NCBI GenBank assembly: GCA_009829735.1
Contig: CM020618.1
Span: 24,847,346-24,911,345, forward strand
Reading direction: 5' to 3'
Source of the DNA: Pyropia yezoensis
Taxonomy: Eukaryota; Rhodophyta; Bangiophyceae; Bangiales; Bangiaceae
DNA: 64,000 nt
Numbering within the stretch: the stretch's first letter is position 1; the number at the start of each line of letters is the position of its first letter. The notes below the pieces were generated by a model, which saw only the letters and a program-made list of their open reading frames with translations, had not been told where the DNA came from and did no database searches. A program made the translations under genes and the position numbers. Of this stretch, positions 1 to 9,408 are shown piece by piece.

Positions 1-734
1 CAAGCGGTCGGCCCCGCCGGCCCAGCCGCTTGTTCTACTCCGAGCGGCGGCTCTACTGTACCAGGAACGTCTCCATACCCCATCGACCTGGCCCGTCCCC
101 GCTGCGGCCATGGCGCCGAATTCCACCTCGTCAGCTCTGTTCGTGTCGCTGTCGGGGCCCCCTCTGGTGCCGCGGCGGACTGCCCTCCACCACCCACTTC
201 CACGTCCCCCCCCCACGCCCCCGGCACCTCTCCCCCCCGCCGCCACTACCACCACCACCGCCGCCGCCGCCGCCGCCGCCGCCGCAGCATCCGCGGGCTC
301 ACCTCCACGACCGTCACGGCCGCGACGACCGCAATGGGGCGGTGGGCGGGCGTCCCCCGTTGCCTCGTCTCCTTTTCGGGGCGGGAGCTCGGGGGGGGCG
401 GGCAGACAAGAGGTGGGGGCAGCGGCGGCGACTAGAGAAGACGGGGGTGGTGGAGGGGGGGACAGAGGCCCAGCTGCCGAGCGGGGCACGACGTGACCCG
501 CCGCCCTAAGGGCGGTCCTGTGGGACGCCACCATCGCGCGACAGTGTTCTTCTCACCCTCCCACTGGCATTGCCATTGCCGGCGGCGGGACCCCACCCGT
601 CCATTCCCGCTCCTCTCCTTGACGACGGGCCACGGCGCCGCGTCGTCGCGTTCCCATCGGGCTACGACGATCCCCTCCTTCCTTGCCGACGTGGCCGTCC
701 CCCCCCCCCCGACGCCGCTGACGCACACGACGTC
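1..734. other. GC-rich leader, no confident gene
   Basis: Very GC-rich sequence with CCG/CCA triplet runs. A 128-codon open frame at 110-496 (+) starts in a good context (gcggccATGGcg) but is pure Ser/Thr then Pro/Ala/Gly repeat sequence. It could be a 5' exon of the following gene or chance; I see no convincing splice pair. Confidence 0.3.
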
Positions 735-3584
735 ATGCGCTGCCCCGCCGCTCGGCGCCGCCGCGGGGCATCGTCGTGCCTGCCGGCGCCTGCCCTCCTC
801 GTTGCGGGGGTGGTGGTGGTGGCCGCCACCGCCGCGGCGGCGGGGGGCCCGGCTGCCGCGTCGCCCCTGGGGAGCCTCGTTCGCCGCGTCACGGGGGGGG
901 GGGCGCCGTCGCCCGCGACGGCAGCGCCGGCGGCGCGCTCGGCCGCGCCGCCGTCACCGCCGCCGCCGTCTGTGTCGCCAGTGGCGGTTGTGACGGGCGG
1001 GGCGGCGTCCTCGACTGCGGCCTCGACGGGGGCGCCCCGGAAGGGGCGGCCCCCGGCGGCCGTGTCCTCCACGGGGTCGCTCCCGACAGCGGTACCACCG
1101 CCAAGGGCAAATGCTCGGCAGCCGCCCCGACCGGCAAAGGCGCGGCAGTCGCCTCGACCGGCAACGGCGCGGCCGTCGCCTCGACCAGCAACGGCACGGC
1201 CGTCGCCGCCGTCGCTGCCGTCGCCGCCTTCGCGGCCGCGGCGGCGGCCGACGCCGGCACCGCCCACGGCGCGGCCGACGCAGTCGCCGTTGCCGTCGGC
1301 GACGCCCCCCCGCAAGTCCGTCATCGCGTCGTCGGCCATGCACGCTGGCGTTGGGTTGACGCCCGTCGGCGTGCTCCCTGTCGCCCGCTGGTACGCGCCG
1401 TGGACCTGGTTTGGTGCTCGCAGTAGCAGCGGCAGCGGCGGCGGCGGCGATGGCGGTGGGGGCAGCGTCCGTTCGCTGCCCCTCCCCCCGGCCCCGGCGG
1501 TGGTGGCGGTGAGCCCCGCCCAGGGGAGCAGCGGCGTCGCGCCCGGCGCCGTCCTCCCCGCTGTCGGGGTCAAGTCGTCGACGGTGGTGGTGGAGCACCG
1601 GCCGACGGCGGCTGGGCGGTGGTGGTGGCAGCGCAATCGCCGTGAGAAGGACGACGGCAGCGTTGGCAGCGGCGGCGGTGGCGGGCGACGTGGCGCCGCT
1701 TCCCCTGCGCCTGGCGTTGGCGGGGAGGACGAACGGGAGGGCGTGTATGGAGAAGAGGTGGAGGATGGGGAGGAAGAGGGCGTCCGGCCGGGGGTGATGG
1801 CGGGGGGGGTGGAGGCGGCGGAGGAGGCTGAGCTCGACCCGCCACCTACGCCGCCGCCAAGTGTGGCGCCGATGGCGGCGCCGACAGAGGGGGGGACCAC
1901 GCCGACGCCGCAGCCGGCCGGAGCGGGGAAGGGGTGGCTGGGCGGCTGGCGCCACCGCCAGGACGGCAGCAGCGATGGGGGCAGCAACAGCGCCAGCGGC
2001 TCTGCCGTCCGGGGAACTGGCGCTGCTCGCCGCGCCACGCCCGTGTCGTCACCTGTATCGGCGGCGGCGGGACCCGCCGTGGCGGTCAACAAGGCCACAG
2101 GCCGTCACGGCCGTGGCGGCGGCGGCGGCGGCGCCCCCCCCCCGTGGCCGACCGACATGACGGCGGGCGCGGCGACGGTGCCCGCGGCGGCGGTGCCCGC
2201 AGCGGCGGTGGTCCCCCTCCCCCCATCGACGCCCAGTGGCAGCCCTCGCCCTGCCCGGCGGCGTGGCCACGAGCGCTCCGCGGCGGCCGCCGCCGCCGCC
2301 GCGTCGGCAGCGTCGCGCGCGCGCGCGCAGGCGCGGGCGGATATGGCTGTCACTGCGGCGGAGCAGCGGGCGCGGGCGGCGGCCGATGCAGCCGACGCGG
2401 CCGCGGCGGCCGACGACGCTGCCGCGCGTGAGGCTGACGTGATCACAACCGCCTTGACCGCCCGCCCGGGCGGGTCGATGGCGGAGGGCGGCGCGGTCAA
2501 GGCGGGAGGCGGCGGCGGCGGCGGTTGGCAAACGCCGGCCCAGGCGGCGGTGGTGGCCGCGGCACCAACGCCACCGACGACGCTGCTCGGGTCGGTCAAG
2601 CGCACCCTCCGCCGGTCGGTCGTGCGGCAGCGGTCCATGGCGACGGCGCTCTTCCCCACCGCGCCGCCGTCTCCCTCCCCAACTGCGCCAGCTTCTGCGG
2701 CCGGTGACGGCGGCGGTGACAGCAGTGCAGCTCACGGCGCCCGCGACGGGGACGCCTCGGCCCCCCCCTCACCCCCTGAGGCCACCGCCGCTGTGCACCA
2801 CGCAGCAGCCGCCACCGCGACGCCACTGTCGGCCGAGGCTGCCGAGGCGGCTGAAGCGGCGCGAGAGGACCTCCTGGCGCACCTCGTGGCGGGCATTGCG
2901 GTGCGGCTGCTGGCGGCGCACCGCCGTCGCACCTCGGCGGTGCGAGCGGCGGGGGGGCCCCCGCCCGACTGGGGCGTGGAGCTCACCCGCCTGGACGCGG
3001 TGCTCGCGCCGCCGGGCGTGCTCGCCGGCGGGTGGGTGGCGGGGGACCCGCTCGCCCCGTGGCCGTCCCTGTTTGTCCGTGCCGACACGGGCGGCGGCGG
3101 CGGTCACGGCCGCCAGCGGGCAACGCATCCGCGGCCGTCTTCGCAGCAGCGGCAGCGGCGGCAACGGCGACGGCGGCGGCGGTGGGGGCCGTCGCCTGCC
3201 CCCTCAGCCGCCGCAGACGCGACGGGCGGCGAAGACTATGCCGATGTTGGCAGTGGCGGCGGCGACGAGGCGGGCCCGAACGCGGGGTGGGTGGCCACCC
3301 GCGCGGCGGTGCCCATGGCGGGGGCGGCGACGGCGGCAGCAGCGGCAGCGGCCGCCGAGGCCGCCTCGGAAGCTGCCTATGGCAATGAGGACATTGGCAG
3401 TGGCGGCGGCGACGAGCCGGGCCCCGCGCAGGGGTGGGTGGCCGTCCGCGCAGCCGACGTGGCCAGCGACGGCGGCGCGCGGCTGGCGTCGTCGTCGGCC
3501 CACCCGCTCGCCGTGCCGGCGTACGTGTGGCGGGCGGTCGAGGGTGGGCTCCGGCAGGTAGTAGACGAGGACGCGTATGCGTAA
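735..3584 (+). CDS. Ala/Pro/Gly-rich protein with predicted signal peptide, unknown function
   Basis: The frame is open from 570, but the ATG at 735 is preferred. It gives an N-terminus with basic residues (AARRRR) followed by a hydrophobic stretch (PALLVAGVVVVAATAAAA), a typical signal peptide or membrane anchor. The product is about 949 residues, mostly low-complexity Ala, Pro, Ser and Gly. Less repetitive parts are an acidic segment near nt 1720-1850, a basic segment (VKRTLRRSVVRQRS) near nt 2600, and a helical stretch with an LLAHLVAGIAVRLLAAHRRR core at nt 2870-2930. Near the C-terminus a unit of about 25 residues containing GSGGGDE and GWVA occurs twice (about nt 3234-3310 and 3384-3460), which suggests a real, duplicated domain. 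I recognise no family. The stop at 3584 lies about 60 bp before a DNA transposon. Reading frame and secretion are likely; function is unknown. Confidence 0.55.
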   Translation: MRCPAARRRRGASSCLPAPALLVAGVVVVAATAAAAGGPAAASPLGSLVRRVTGGGAPSPATAAPAARSAAPPSPPPPSVSPVAVVTGGAASSTAASTGAPRKGRPPAAVSSTGSLPTAVPPPRANARQPPRPAKARQSPRPATARPSPRPATARPSPPSLPSPPSRPRRRPTPAPPTARPTQSPLPSATPPRKSVIASSAMHAGVGLTPVGVLPVARWYAPWTWFGARSSSGSGGGGDGGGGSVRSLPLPPAPAVVAVSPAQGSSGVAPGAVLPAVGVKSSTVVVEHRPTAAGRWWWQRNRREKDDGSVGSGGGGGRRGAASPAPGVGGEDEREGVYGEEVEDGEEEGVRPGVMAGGVEAAEEAELDPPPTPPPSVAPMAAPTEGGTTPTPQPAGAGKGWLGGWRHRQDGSSDGGSNSASGSAVRGTGAARRATPVSSPVSAAAGPAVAVNKATGRHGRGGGGGGAPPPWPTDMTAGAATVPAAAVPAAAVVPLPPSTPSGSPRPARRRGHERSAAAAAAAASAASRARAQARADMAVTAAEQRARAAADAADAAAAADDAAAREADVITTALTARPGGSMAEGGAVKAGGGGGGGWQTPAQAAVVAAAPTPPTTLLGSVKRTLRRSVVRQRSMATALFPTAPPSPSPTAPASAAGDGGGDSSAAHGARDGDASAPPSPPEATAAVHHAAAATATPLSAEAAEAAEAAREDLLAHLVAGIAVRLLAAHRRRTSAVRAAGGPPPDWGVELTRLDAVLAPPGVLAGGWVAGDPLAPWPSLFVRADTGGGGGHGRQRATHPRPSSQQRQRRQRRRRRRWGPSPAPSAAADATGGEDYADVGSGGGDEAGPNAGWVATRAAVPMAGAATAAAAAAAAEAASEAAYGNEDIGSGGGDEPGPAQGWVAVRAADVASDGGARLASSSAHPLAVPAYVWRAVEGGLRQVVDEDAYA

Positions 3585-3645
3585 GGAGGGGTGCACCTGT
3601 CACGGCGTGGTGGCGGGGAGCAGAGGGGACCGCGGCAGAAGAGTA

Positions 3646-3967
3646 CAGGGGGGGGACAGAAATATAGAAGCGACCCAATTTGGGGCCTCTGAACAACACT
3701 TTTCCGTCACCCCCGGGACTTCGTAGGGGTAAGACAGGATCGCTCTTTCTGCACACATACTACGCAGTGGTGCTGCAGGGTCCCCCAGTGTGCATGAGAG
3801 GCCTCTTCTGCCATGAGCACGTGCTGAAAGAGGGCCATGAGGGCCGGAATCCTGTCTATGGAGAAACTATGGCTACCATGGATGCCAGAGAGGCGGGGAC
3901 GGCGAAAGAGCCCAACCGAGCACAGAATGAGGCTACATGTTTGTCATGTTTTCTGCAGGCACAGAGA
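3646..3967 (+). repeat. Left terminal inverted repeat arm
   Basis: Matches the reverse complement of about 4270-4588. Similarity fades just after the shared CAGGCACAGAGA near 3958-3969. Confidence 0.85.
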
Positions 3968-4269
3968 ATGGTGTTTGGAAACAACGTACGGTGCACCGAC
4001 ATTGTCTTTTGTAGTGTTCATATGATTCTGTTGACCAGCGAATTGTTTTCTGTGAGACATCGTGTGAAGAACCAAGAGGCGGAGTGCTTCCGAACTCGCA
4101 CACGGGAGCCATACAATCTTCCTTCATCTTCCTCGTCAGCTGCACGACTCCTCGAGCACGGATATCAAGCTTGGTAACGGCATGTTGAAAACGACCCATG
4201 GCGGACAAGCAACAAAGCACGGTAACGCACGCTGAGGGCACGCCGGAGAATGTATTTTGGCCTTTCTCT

Positions 4270-4588
4270 CTGTGCCTACAGAACACATGCTGCATATGTA
4301 TCCTCATGCTGTGCATGGTTGGGCTCTTTCGCCGTCCCCGCCTCTCTGGCATCCATGGTAGCCATAGTTTCTCCATAGACAGGATTCCGGCCCTCATGGC
4401 CCTCTTTCAGCACGTGCTCATGGCAGAAGAGGCCTCTCATGCACACTGGGGGACCCTGCAGCACCACTGCGTAGTATGTGTGCAGAAAGAGCGATCCTGT
4501 CTTACCCCTACGAAGTCCCGGGGGTGACGGAAAAGTGTTGTTCAGAGGCCCCAAATTGGGTCGCTTCTATATTTCTGTCCCCCCCCTG
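4270..4588 (-). repeat. Right terminal inverted repeat arm
   Basis: Inverted copy of the arm starting at 3646. The two differ by scattered substitutions, mostly in the inner ~60 bp. Confidence 0.85.
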
Positions 4589-4916
4589 TACAAGGTCGGG
4601 GATTGACAGTAAATTAGTCGTAGGAAGCAGGGTGGCTTCCCCAGTTGCGGCCCGGTTGTTGGCCGCGTGAGCCCGACTTCTTCCCCGCCCTTGACCACTG
4701 CCCAGTTGCTTTCCGCCCCGACAATTTTTATGCCCCCGTTGCCCACCGCCACACCCTCGGCGGACGTGCGCGCCGCGCCGCGCACGCGGTCGGGGCGGCG
4801 GGCGGCACGCGCAGCCAAGTGGGGAGTTTGCCCCGCCCGCCAACACGCCACGCGTCCACCCCCCCGCCCCCCCCCCCCGTTCCGTCCGATGCGCTCTCCC
4901 TCTTTCCCTCCCCCCC
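4589..4916. other. Intergenic, 3' side of the PEX16-like gene
   Basis: Holds the right TA flank of the transposon and the presumed 3' UTR of the minus-strand PEX16-like gene. No other feature seen. Confidence 0.5.
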
Positions 4917-7121
4917 TCACGAGCCCGACGTGTAGAACCAGCGGGCGGCGATGCCATCGAGGAGGTCCCGCCCGAGCGCCACCCCCCCTCCCACCAGCGG
5001 CACCCGGCCGGTTGCCGCGGCCGTCGCCGCCGCGACGCGCCCAACGCCCGCCGCATAGGCGGGCGGGCGGAGGGCGTAGAGGGCAATGCCCGCCCGGCGG
5101 CGGCGGCGCTCGGCCGCCGCCGTCTCGTCCACCGCCGCCATGGCGGCGGCGGTCGTCGCCGCTGCCGCCGCCGCCGCCTCGGCAGCAGCCACGGCAACGG
5201 CGGCGCCGTCGCGGTCGTCGACCGTGCCCGCGGGCGTGCCGCCGGTGGTGGGAGCACCGGGGGAGGCGGCAATAGGGGCGGCGGCAGCGGCGGCAGCGGC
5301 GGCAGCGCCGGCGGTGGCGGCAGCCGCCGCCGCCTCTGCCACCGCCGCCCGTCGTGCGGCGGCGGCAACGCCCATCAGCGCGTCAGCGGCAGCGTCCACG
5401 CCGAGCGCAGCCGCCCAGGGCGCCCACGGGCGGCCGGGCGCCGCCGCGGCGCCCGCGGCGTGCACCAGCGGCCGGAGGATGGAGAGGGCCTCGGCGGCCG
5501 CCGCCACGGCGCCGCCGGGCAGCCACACCGCCCCGGGTGGCTGGGGGAGGGGGGGCACAGGCACGGGCGGCGGCGGCGGCGGCGGCAACGCCGCCCCCGC
5601 CAAAGTGGTGGGGGCCGTGGCCCAGGGGGGTGGCGGCGAGCCGGCAGCGGCGGCGGCAGCAGCAGTGGCGGCGGCGGCCGCGGCGGCGGTGGCGGCAGCG
5701 GCCGCGTCGGCGGTGGCGGCTGCCGACGCGGCGGCACACGCCGGGCACGCCCAGGCGGCGGGGTCGTCGTCATCCCCGCCGCCCCCCCCCAGGCGGCGGA
5801 ACAGCCACGCCGACCGCCGCTCCGCGACCGCCTCGTACAGGCGGCGGTGGCGGCGGCGGACGCGGCGGCAGCGGCGTCGGCGCCCCCCCCCCGCTCGCGC
5901 CCACTCGCCCGCGGGAGCGTCATCCCCCCCCCCGACCACAGGTACCGCCGGTGCAGCCGCGCGGGGCAGCACGAGCAGCCGCACCCCCGACCGGGGGCCC
6001 ACCACAAACGGCAGCGGCGGCGGCGCACCGTCGCCGCCGCCGCCGCCGCCGCCGCTGCCACTGCCGCGCCCATTCCCACCGTCGCCGCCGCTGCCGCTGC
6101 CGCCGTCGCTGTCGCTGTTGCTGTCGCTCTCACTGCCGATGGGCGGCGGCGGGGGCGCCAGCGCGCTGGCAACGTAGCGCAGGAGTCCCCCCTCAGTGTC
6201 CCCAGCAGCGCCACCAACCCCTCCCCCCCACCCCCCGCTTTGCGACAGGCAGGTGCACGGGGTGGCGGCGGTGACCACCAGCGGGGGGGGCGTGGTGTCG
6301 AGAGCGTCTGCGTCGGGGGGGGCGGGCGCGCCAGCGCGGGCGGCGAGAAGCGCAAGCCGTACCACCGCCTTGGCAGCCTCGACGGCGGTGATGGCGGCCC
6401 ATGGGCGGGGCGGGGGGGGTGAGGGCGTGGCCGCGGCAGCAGCGGGCGGGGGGGTGGGGGAAGTTGCCCGGCCGTCGGCGGGTTTTCCCCCCCACGACAC
6501 CTCAGCCACCGTCGCGGGCGTGCCCGCCACCGCCGTCGCCGACGCTGGCGTGGTGCCGGCCGCGGCGGCGGCGGCGACCGCCCGCCGGGCGGCGACGCCC
6601 TCAACAAGCAGCTCGGTCGCGCGGAGCACCGCGAGCGCCGCACGCAGCAGGCTCACCGTGGATACCCCACCGCCGGTAGCGGCCCGTTGTGTCCCCCCTC
6701 CCCCCTGCCCATCTCCAAACCCGCCGTCGGCAGACGGGGCCGCGGCGACGACCACACCACCACCGTCATTGCCACCGCCGTTGCCACCGCCGTTGCCACC
6801 GCCGTTGCCACCGCCGTTGCCACCGCCGTTGCCACCGCCGTTGCCACCGCCGTTACCACCGCCGCCACCGCCGCCACCACCACCACCGCCGCCGCCCGTT
6901 GTTGCGCGCACAATGGACACCACCGACAGCGCCGCGATGAGCGCCTCGGCGCGCACGTCCGCGTCGCCGCCATAGGGCACCAGCACCGCCAGAGAGCGGG
7001 CCGTCTCCTCCGCAGCCGCCGCGGCGGGGGCGGCCGCGACCGCCGCCGCCCGCGCGGCGGCGGCGAGGCGTCCGAGGCGGGTGGTTGGCCGCAGGGGGGG
7101 TGGTGGGGGGGGGGGGGCCAT
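4917..7121 (-). CDS. PEX16: PEX16-like peroxisomal membrane biogenesis protein
   Basis: Peroxin-16 helps insert peroxisomal membrane proteins and is itself a membrane protein of the ER and peroxisome. The N-terminal part has ETARSLAVLVPYGG followed by RAEALIAALSVVSIVRA (about residues 38-73), resembling the family's E-x-x-x-RSL-x-x-x-x-PGR ... EAL block. A middle stretch AAKAVVRLALLAARAG fits the next conserved helix. The C-terminus reads LRPPAY, then GRVPLVGGGVALGRD, then RWFYTSGS, matching the R-x-P-x-Y ... PLLG ... FYTS signature that ends PEX16. The ATG at 7121 is chosen because the frame upstream to 7544 is low-complexity. At about 734 residues it is roughly twice the usual length, through Gly/Asn, Ala and Ser/Gly tracts between conserved blocks. 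The assignment rests on short motifs only. Confidence 0.7.
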   Translation of the reverse strand: MAPPPPPPPLRPTTRLGRLAAAARAAAVAAAPAAAAAEETARSLAVLVPYGGDADVRAEALIAALSVVSIVRATTGGGGGGGGGGGGGGNGGGNGGGNGGGNGGGNGGGNGGGNGGGNDGGGVVVAAAPSADGGFGDGQGGGGTQRAATGGGVSTVSLLRAALAVLRATELLVEGVAARRAVAAAAAAGTTPASATAVAGTPATVAEVSWGGKPADGRATSPTPPPAAAAATPSPPPPRPWAAITAVEAAKAVVRLALLAARAGAPAPPDADALDTTPPPLVVTAATPCTCLSQSGGWGGGVGGAAGDTEGGLLRYVASALAPPPPPIGSESDSNSDSDGGSGSGGDGGNGRGSGSGGGGGGGDGAPPPLPFVVGPRSGVRLLVLPRAAAPAVPVVGGGDDAPAGEWARAGGGRRRRCRRVRRRHRRLYEAVAERRSAWLFRRLGGGGGDDDDPAAWACPACAAASAAATADAAAAATAAAAAAATAAAAAAAGSPPPPWATAPTTLAGAALPPPPPPPVPVPPLPQPPGAVWLPGGAVAAAAEALSILRPLVHAAGAAAAPGRPWAPWAAALGVDAAADALMGVAAAARRAAVAEAAAAAATAGAAAAAAAAAAPIAASPGAPTTGGTPAGTVDDRDGAAVAVAAAEAAAAAAATTAAAMAAVDETAAAERRRRRAGIALYALRPPAYAAGVGRVAAATAAATGRVPLVGGGVALGRDLLDGIAARWFYTSGS
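6771..6854 (-). repeat. 12-bp minisatellite coding Gly-Gly-Asn-Gly
   Basis: Seven perfect head-to-tail copies of gccaccgccgtt on the + strand. Inside the PEX16-like frame they encode a GGNG tract between the first and second conserved blocks. The 12-bp unit preserves frame. Confidence 0.95.
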
Positions 7122-7689
7122 GTTTGGCCGCCAAGCCACCCAGAGAGGTAGGGGGGGGAGGGCGACAGGGGAGGGAGGAGGGGGGGGGGAGGGGCGCCTG
7201 CCTGCCCCCGTCCCCACCCACCTACCCGGGGCGGGAACCGGAGAACTCGGGCAGGGGGATGGAGGGGTGGGCTGAAGGGTGGTGAAGCGACGCCGAGGTA
7301 GGCAACAGGAACTCCAACGCGCGGCGGGGCCAGGAAAGCCAGGGCGATGTAGGGGCGGGGTCGTCGTGGTCACAGGGAGTCTGGAGGGGGGGACGCCAGG
7401 AGCGGTCGGGGGGTAGTGGGACGACGTTCGGCAGGAGGAAGTGAGGGAAAGGAGGAGGACGACTACGCGACCCCGAACGACGTTTCGCCGCCTCAGCGCG
7501 GTCCGTGCCTCTCTGCGGGAATACACCCTCATTTCCCCCCCCACATTTCAACCGTGTTTCTAAAAGAAGCTGACCAGCGGCACATATTTCAGCACATTTT
7601 ATTCTCGGCGTTTCGGACCGTAGCTGCAGACCCCTTGTGGAGGGCACCCGCTCTCTCCCCGTGCCCCTATGACTCCTAGCTTCACTACC
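7122..7689. other. Intergenic between two minus-strand genes
   Basis: Presumed promoter and 5' UTR of the PEX16-like gene plus the 3' end of the oxidoreductase gene. G-runs near 7080-7200. No further gene supported. Confidence 0.5.
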
Positions 7690-9408
7690 TCACGCGCCCA
7701 CTGGTCGGAATACGCGGGCCAGCCTCCCCGCCATGTGCTCCGCCAGCATGTATACCGATGCCATGGTGCCCGCCGACGGCGGGATGGATGGGATGGCGGA
7801 CGAGTCAACTACGTACAGGTTGTGAAAGCCCCTTACGCGGAGGCGGCCGTCGAGGACGGCGCCCACAGGCGCACCCCCCACGAAATGGGCGCTGCTGCCC
7901 GCCAAGTCCCGCACGTAGGCCTCGTCCAGCGGCCTTCCCGGCTCCGGCTCCGTTTGGCGCATGGCAAATCGCGGCGCAAACGCGTCGCCCACCGCCGCCA
8001 CACGCCGCAGGCAGGACAGCATGGTGGTCACCTCCGCCGCCCCCCCCCCCAACAAGTTGGTGATCACGGTCGGCGGCGTAAACGGGCTGCCGTCGACCAC
8101 CGCCAGCTGCCCCGACGACGCCGTATTGGTCATGCAGTAGGTGCGGAAGCGGCGGTCCCCGGGCGCCGGGTCCACCGTGAACGTGGCACTCACATACCCG
8201 CCGTCCCCGTCGGGCACCCGGCCCAGCCCCGCAAACGCCGCCACCCCCAGCACCCCACCGCGGCCGGCCTCCCAGGCCCGCCGTGCCGCCGCTGACGCCA
8301 CCACCGACCCGTTGTTCTCCACCGCCAGCCGCGCCGTCCCCCCCGCGTAGCTGTGGGTGACGCCCACCAGCGGGCGCGTCGCAAACTGCTCGCCGACGGG
8401 CAGGTCCACCCGGGGGGGCACCCCCGCCCGCCGCAACACCGCGGGAGGGCCAATGCCCGACCGCTGGAGGAGGGCGGGGGAGCCCACCGCGCCGGCCGTG
8501 GAGATGACCGCCAGCCGTGCGCGCAGGGACCTCACCCGTGGCCGTGCCGCGTCGCGGTCTGTCGACATGACGTAGGCCACGCCAGTGACGCGCCGCCGCC
8601 CGCCCGCCGCCGGTCGACGGGGGGCACCCCCGGCTGCCCTGTCATCGTCCCAGAGGACCTTGGTGACCGCAACGCCCTGGACAACCCGCAGATTGTGGGC
8701 ACACGCCCCCCCCAGAGCGGGGGTCACGTACGCAGAGCACGCGTCACGGCGGCGGCCCGCCGCGTCCACCGTCAGGCGGTGGACCCACGCGCCGCGGTCG
8801 GGCTGCGGCCAGCCGGCCTCGGACACGGACGGGAGCCCCGCGCGTTCCGCCGCCGCCAGCCAGTCGTCCGCGTACTGCTGCCAGAGGCCCCGCCGGGGCA
8901 CCGCTACCCCCACCTGCCGGGCGGCCCGCCGGTAGTGCCGGCGGGCGGCGGCTTCGTCGAGCCCGTCCACCCCCCACCGCCCCACCGTCCCGTCGAGCGG
9001 CACCGTCCACTGCCCAATGTTCACCGCGCTCCCCCCGCCGAGCGACGCGCCCACCATCAGGCGGATGCGGCGGCCGCCCAGGGACGGCTCGGCGGCGGTG
9101 GGGAAGGCCTCGAGGAGAGACGGGAGCGCCCACGACGCGAGCGCCTGGCGGGGGGAGCGGACCAGGAACTCTTCCGTCCCGTTGCGGGGGGGCCCCCGCT
9201 CCAGCAGCACCACCCGCCGGGACGGCAGCGCCGCACAGAGGCGGGCGGCGAGGGCGCACCCGGCGGTGCCGCCGCCGACCAGCACAATGTCGGCGTCCCG
9301 GCGGGCCGCCGCGGCGGTGGGCGCGGCAGCGGCAGCCGCCAGCAGCACCAGCAGCGCCACCAGCAGCCGCAGCGGCAGCGCGCCAAGAGGGCGGCGCAAG
9401 GCGCCCAT
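7690..9408 (-). CDS. GMC-family FAD oxidoreductase with signal peptide (HOTHEAD/mandelonitrile-lyase-like)
   Basis: GMC flavoproteins oxidise alcohols or cleave cyanohydrins using FAD. After a hydrophobic leader (LLVALLVLLAAAAAAP, residues 15-30) comes the dinucleotide-binding motif IVLVGGGTAGCALA (about 41-54) and LLERG at the end of the second strand. The C-terminal block has AHFVGG (the conserved active-site histidine), LRVRGFHNLYVVDSSAIP and the final helix ASVYMLAEHMA. The 572-residue length is normal for the family. The ATG at 9408 is preferred over one at 9636 because it starts directly at the signal peptide. The GGGTAGC spelling is closest to plant HOTHEAD/hydroxynitrile-lyase-like members. 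In the last motif a Met sits where most members have the second catalytic Asn or His (SAGTMAS against SGNTNA), so activity may be altered. Probably secreted or in the endomembrane system. Confidence 0.92.
   Translation of the reverse strand: MGALRRPLGALPLRLLVALLVLLAAAAAAPTAAAARRDADIVLVGGGTAGCALAARLCAALPSRRVVLLERGPPRNGTEEFLVRSPRQALASWALPSLLEAFPTAAEPSLGGRRIRLMVGASLGGGSAVNIGQWTVPLDGTVGRWGVDGLDEAAARRHYRRAARQVGVAVPRRGLWQQYADDWLAAAERAGLPSVSEAGWPQPDRGAWVHRLTVDAAGRRRDACSAYVTPALGGACAHNLRVVQGVAVTKVLWDDDRAAGGAPRRPAAGGRRRVTGVAYVMSTDRDAARPRVRSLRARLAVISTAGAVGSPALLQRSGIGPPAVLRRAGVPPRVDLPVGEQFATRPLVGVTHSYAGGTARLAVENNGSVVASAAARRAWEAGRGGVLGVAAFAGLGRVPDGDGGYVSATFTVDPAPGDRRFRTYCMTNTASSGQLAVVDGSPFTPPTVITNLLGGGAAEVTTMLSCLRRVAAVGDAFAPRFAMRQTEPEPGRPLDEAYVRDLAGSSAHFVGGAPVGAVLDGRLRVRGFHNLYVVDSSAIPSIPPSAGTMASVYMLAEHMAGRLARVFRPVGA

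Larger units (their letters stand above)
3646..4588. mobile_element. Non-autonomous DNA element with ~320-bp terminal inverted repeats
   Basis: The outer ends are CAGGGG... and ...CCCCTG, each flanked by TA (3644-3645 and 4589-4590), consistent with a TA target duplication. The left arm (3646 to about 3967) and right arm (about 4270-4588) are inverted copies with only scattered differences. The central ~300 bp is unique and carries no transposase-like frame, so it is a foldback/MITE-type element mobilised in trans, if at all. Superfamily is unassigned: the TA duplication would fit Tc1/mariner-like elements, but CAGGG ends also occur in hAT elements and no 8-bp duplication is present. Open frames read in both arms are mirror images created by the inverted repeat, not genes. 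Confidence 0.85.

Noticed and set aside
3680-4554. Paired ORFs of identical protein on opposite strands
   Set aside because: They are the same inverted-repeat arm read from both ends of the DNA element, with no transposase motif.
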